Under the pieces are notes generated by a model. The model searched no databases, was not told the origin of the DNA, and was given only the letters and a program-made list of their open reading frames with translations. DNA of 51,937 nucleotides from Io17-Chloro-G2 sp034428715. Lineage in GTDB: Bacteria > Chloroflexota > Dehalococcoidia > Lucifugimonadales > UBA3495. The DNA is taken from NCBI GenBank assembly GCA_034428715.1, contig DAOUHE010000103.1, positions 1-51,937 on the forward strand, read 5' to 3'. Of this stretch, positions 48,874 through 51,937 are shown piece after piece. Positions within the stretch are counted from its first letter, which is position 1. Each line of letters begins with the position of its first letter. Both the position numbers and the translations under genes were made by a program.

Positions 48874-49860
48874 TTATTCCAAGGGTATCGGGTTGGCGAA
48901 CATGTCATCAAAAAGCTCAGACGGGTCCGGGTATGGGCTTTCTCGGGCGAACTCTACCGCCTCGTCGATCTGCTTCTTGACCTCGTCCTCCATCTGGTCG
49001 ATCTCGGCTTGGGTGGCGAAATCCTGGGAAAGCAACAGCTTCTTATGAATGTCTATGGGGTCTCGCTGCTTCCAATGCTCCATCTCCTCATCGCTACGGT
49101 AGGAAGCCCGCACGATCCGGTTCATGCCCAGGGAGTGGTCGTAGTAACGGTAGGTCCGTCCTTCGACCAGAGAAGGCCCCTGGCCCGACCGGGCCCTCTC
49201 CACGGCGTGGGACACCGCCTCGTGCATGGCGAGCACGTCCTGGCCGTCAACCAGCACTCCAGGAATGTTGTAGGACGCAGCGCGGTCGGAAATGTTCTCC
49301 GAGGCGACCATTTTCTTGAAGCTGCTGGTCACGGCGTACTGGTTGTTCTCACATAGAAATATCACGGGCAGTTTCCAGATGGCGGCCAGGTTAATCGACT
49401 CGTGAAAGGCGCCCTCGTTGCTTGCGCCGTCACCAAAGAAAGATACTGCAACCCGGTCATTTCCCTGGAGCTGGCTGCCGAGGGCGGCGCCCACGGCCGT
49501 GGGAATGGCCGAGCCTAAAATCCCCGACTCACCCAGAATGCCAATGCTGAAGTCGGCCAGGTGCATGGAGCCTCCCTTCCCTTTGCAATAACCCGTACGT
49601 TTGCCCAGAAGCTCCGCCATCGCCTTCTTCACGTCGCCGCCTTTGGCAATTGGGTGGCCGTGGGAGCGGTGGTTGCCGGTCATCCAGTCGTCGTCCCGCA
49701 GGGCCAGGCAGGCTCCCACGGCCACGGCTTCCTCACCGATGTAGGAATGGGCGGCACCCACGATTTCCCCCCGCTCCACCATTTGAATCACTCGTTCTTC
49801 GAAGTGGCGAATCCGCAGCATTCGCCGTAGCATCTCCATGAGTAGGGGCTTCTCCACCAT
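48874..49860 (-). CDS. 2-oxoacid dehydrogenase E1 alpha subunit
   Basis: A 328-residue ThDP-binding subunit: MLRIRHFEERVIQMVERGEIVGAAHSYIGEEAVAVGACLALRDDDWMTGNHRSHGHPIAKGGDVKKAMAELLGKRTGYCKGKGGSMHL. The ThDP/metal motif is FFGDGASNEGAFHESINLAAIWKLPVIFLCENNQYA (G-D-G ... N-N complete). The HRSHGHP loop and GKGGSMH motif are standard for the heterotetrameric E1 of pyruvate or acetoin dehydrogenase. AGGAGG precedes the ATG. It is first of three genes E1alpha-E1beta-E2. Substrate (pyruvate, acetoin or a branched-chain oxoacid) is open. Confidence 0.93.
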   Translation of the reverse strand: MVEKPLLMEMLRRMLRIRHFEERVIQMVERGEIVGAAHSYIGEEAVAVGACLALRDDDWMTGNHRSHGHPIAKGGDVKKAMAELLGKRTGYCKGKGGSMHLADFSIGILGESGILGSAIPTAVGAALGSQLQGNDRVAVSFFGDGASNEGAFHESINLAAIWKLPVIFLCENNQYAVTSSFKKMVASENISDRAASYNIPGVLVDGQDVLAMHEAVSHAVERARSGQGPSLVEGRTYRYYDHSLGMNRIVRASYRSDEEMEHWKQRDPIDIHKKLLLSQDFATQAEIDQMEDEVKKQIDEAVEFARESPYPDPSELFDDMFANPIPLE

Positions 49861-50589
49861 GTCATCCTCCTCGGATTGTGACTTTCCGGTCCCCTAAATC
49901 GGGATTACCGGGATGAACCTGATTTCGCTGAACATATCAACCTGGGGATGCCGTGAACTATAAAACGGTATCCTGAGGGCGTCAACCGGCACCGGATTCG
50001 CCAAAATGGCCAACTATCATGTGGATTTCCATCTTCATCAAAGCTGTATAAACCCCGAATCGTCTGTTTTTACCCAAGCGCCTTCCTCCCGGAGGCCCAT
50101 TTGATCTTGACGGCCTCAGAGACCGCATCCACACGTCTTCCTTGGCGGGTTTGCGCCAAATGTGGTCAAACGGATATGGGCCGGGCGACTCTAGATGGGC
50201 CGGCAGAAGCTGCGGGTCGCGACTGATGGTCTGTTACGTGTCTCCTGACCGCTAGACAATCATGGAATTGGGAGAGGCGGGAGCCCATAGAGTCACGTTA
50301 ACGCTGCCCGTGACATGGGTGAAGGGGAGTTGCAGGAACTGGAGGAGTTCGCGGAGCAAATCCTTAACTAGGACTATTTTCACGCTCGAAAGATCATTCA
50401 AAATGATTACTCCGAAGAGGGTTACTTATTAACCGAAATATCCCAGGGAAGACAGGCTACTCTGGGATCTGCTCCAGTGGGATTCCGGGGACTTCGAACC
50501 GGTATCCAGGGCAGGTCAATCGCTAATCCGCCGCAATTCCAAGGTGATGAAATCCATGGCTTGCTTCTATGATGCGCAGCCGCATCATC
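49861..50589. other. Gene-free gap of about 730 bp
   Basis: No frame here has protein-like composition, a start with a ribosome site or a known motif. A short piece around 50305-50371 reads HVNAARDMGEGELQELEEFAEQILN before a stop, perhaps the relic of a small helical protein, but I cannot assign it. The E1alpha promoter should lie in the left part. Confidence 0.45.
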
Positions 50590-51897
50590 TCAATTTCCGG
50601 CACTGGCTACGACCGCCAACGGGGTTTGGTAACGGGTGGAGTACTCCCTTTCTTTGATCGTGAACGCGGACAGGGCCGCGGGGAAGAGCATGGACCCTAC
50701 GATGGCGAAGGGTAAGGTGTAGGAACCGGTTAGGTCGTAGAAGAACCCTGCTAAGAGCACGCCTGCCAGACCGCCAATTTGGTGGCACAGGAACGTGATT
50801 CCCGAGATCGTTCCGAGGGCCCGCAGGCCATACACGTCGGCGGTCAGGGTGTTGGTCAAAGACACAGTGGCGATCCAGGAGAATCCCGCGAACGCGGCGA
50901 AGGCCCAAAGCCCCAGGCCCGACGGTAATAAAAGTAACGCGATGTACCCACAACCTCTGACGAAGTAAGCTGAAGCCAGCACATTTTTCCGGCCGAACCG
51001 GTCCGCAAGCATTCCAGATCCCAGCCCGCCCAACACGTTCAAACCCATCATGATCCCGAATATTGTAGCCGCGACACCAGGTGAAACTCCCTGGCCGATG
51101 GCGTAGGGCACAAAATGTACCGACATGATCAGCGTGGTGAAGCCGCAAACGAAAAAAGCTCCTGACATTTGCCACATCGGAGGAGACCGGAAGGACTCGC
51201 TCCATCTATCGATTTCTAATGGCCCGCGCTGGCCGAGAGATTGATTAGCTCCGCCGTCTTTGGTCCCAGCCGCTTCACCGTACGGCAGTAGTCCAACCTT
51301 GCTGGGGTCGTCACGAATAAACAAGAAGGCCAGGGGCACAGCCAAGACTAAGATGATAAGCCCCATAGCAGCCCAGGTTACTCTCCAGTTGCCGCCGGTG
51401 GCTTGTAGCAAATACATGGCCAAGGGCACCAGCACCAGGCTTCCAACGGAGGTCCCCACGGCGCTGATGCTGACCACGGTGGCCCGCTTGCGGATGAACC
51501 ACCTAGCTAGCAGCGCGCCCCTCCCCAGAGCAGCTCCGCTGTTGGCTATGGACACGACAAACCCGAACATCAGCAACAGAAAGATGAAGTTGACGGTAAG
51601 ACTGAGGGTGGCTGTAGCCAGTCCAAGGGTCAGCAAGGAGATCAGAATCACTTTGCGGGCCCCGATGCGGTCGAAAACATACCCGAGAATCGGCTGCGCC
51701 GCTCCGCCGACGATTGCGCCGATTGCCGCCACTACCGAGATGGTGAACCGGCTCCAGCCGAATTCCTCGCTCATCGGTATGACGAAGATTCCGAAGCTGC
51801 TGCGAGACCCAGTATTGACGAAAGCGATGAAGGTTACGGCAGCAACGACGTACCATCCGAAGTAAATGGGAGTCTTAGCGGCCGCTGTCTGTTTCAA
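50590..51897 (-). CDS. MFS transporter, monocarboxylate/OFA-like
   Basis: A 435-residue 12-helix carrier. It opens KTPIYFGWYVVAAVTFIAFVNTGSRSSFGIFVIPMSEEFGWSRFTISVVAAIGAIVGGAAQPILGYVFDRIGARKVILIS, the pattern of oxalate/formate- and monocarboxylate-type carriers, with the motif-A variant GYVFDRIGARKVI and a second GMLADRFGRKNV in the C half. The long central loop is LLPYGEAAGTKDGGANQSLGQRGPLEIDRW. It would move an organic acid; the neighbouring dehydrogenase complex makes that plausible but not proven. The start is TTG 51897; AAAGGAATAGG lies upstream and no ATG fits. Confidence 0.88.
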   Translation of the reverse strand: MKQTAAAKTPIYFGWYVVAAVTFIAFVNTGSRSSFGIFVIPMSEEFGWSRFTISVVAAIGAIVGGAAQPILGYVFDRIGARKVILISLLTLGLATATLSLTVNFIFLLLMFGFVVSIANSGAALGRGALLARWFIRKRATVVSISAVGTSVGSLVLVPLAMYLLQATGGNWRVTWAAMGLIILVLAVPLAFLFIRDDPSKVGLLPYGEAAGTKDGGANQSLGQRGPLEIDRWSESFRSPPMWQMSGAFFVCGFTTLIMSVHFVPYAIGQGVSPGVAATIFGIMMGLNVLGGLGSGMLADRFGRKNVLASAYFVRGCGYIALLLLPSGLGLWAFAAFAGFSWIATVSLTNTLTADVYGLRALGTISGITFLCHQIGGLAGVLLAGFFYDLTGSYTLPFAIVGSMLFPAALSAFTIKEREYSTRYQTPLAVVASAGN

Positions 51898-51937
51898 TGG
51901 GCTGTCCTATTCCTTTAATCTCTAATCGGGCTTTGGA

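Noticed and set aside
1..51937. tRNA, rRNA, prophage, integrase or transposase genes
   Set aside because: None was recognised on either strand; the small repeats are non-coding and carry no transposase.

Overview
The window reads as one contig of a moderately high-GC bacterium, most likely a Chloroflexota genome of the SAR202/Dehalococcoidia kind. This placement is inferred from gene content, not from a marker gene. The content includes four luciferase-like flavin/F420 oxidoreductase paralogues, two very similar molybdopterin hydroxylase large subunits, three ThDP enzymes of unassigned substrate, a PknK-like kinase/AAA/TPR regulator, NHL and parallel beta-helix secreted proteins, and two kinds of small interspersed palindromic repeats. 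No tRNA, rRNA, CRISPR array, transposase, integrase or phage gene was recognised.

Layout. 0.6-6.9 kb (mostly minus): TPR protein, luciferase-like oxidoreductase, amidase, a broken NHL-propeller lipoprotein and a glutathione-independent formaldehyde dehydrogenase. 7.2-12.2 kb: a membrane-anchored di-haem cytochrome c converging on a 1,266-residue kinase/ATPase/TPR regulator. 12.3-15.8 kb (plus): SnoaL-like protein, PuuE-type deacetylase, large alpha/beta hydrolase. 15.8-20.6 kb (minus): an operon of molybdenum hydroxylase large subunit, ThDP enzyme and small alpha/beta hydrolase. 21-24.5 kb: two surface proteins sharing one export leader, the first frameshifted, the second carrying eight 51-bp YadA-head-like repeats. 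25-30 kb: a decay zone with an alpha/beta hydrolase pseudogene, a D-aminoacylase with an amber stop and a metallo-beta-lactamase with two frameshifts. 30-38 kb (plus): two ThDP enzymes, a second molybdenum hydroxylase large subunit, a carboxymuconolactone-decarboxylase-like protein and a peroxiredoxin with an in-frame TGA. 38-45 kb: more flavin oxidoreductases, a zinc alcohol dehydrogenase, a TGS GTPase, an MFS carrier and a VOC protein. 46-50 kb (minus): 2-oxoacid dehydrogenase E1alpha, E1beta and E2. 50.6-51.9 kb: a second MFS carrier.

How it fits together. The genes suggest an oxidative heterotroph that takes apart varied organic compounds (amides, N-acyl-D-amino acids, aldehydes, 2-oxoacids, possibly ureides). 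Flavin oxidoreductases and molybdenum hydroxylases would start attack, ThDP enzymes and a 2-oxoacid dehydrogenase would cleave 2-oxoacids, and MFS carriers would move substrates or products. Exact substrates cannot be read from the sequence.

The strongest novel signal is the peroxiredoxin at 37381-37839. A TGA interrupts an otherwise open 152-codon frame exactly where the peroxidatic cysteine belongs. Ten bases later comes a perfect 7-bp hairpin with a G-first loop that meets the usual rules for a bacterial SECIS element. I therefore call it a candidate selenoprotein. The second theme is a family of five 130-170 bp MITE-like elements with terminal inverted repeats, one lying inside the dehydrogenase operon. 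The third is an unusually high load of broken genes, some by clear substitutions, a 13-bp tandem duplication or an apparent 25-bp deletion, which simple homopolymer error does not explain.
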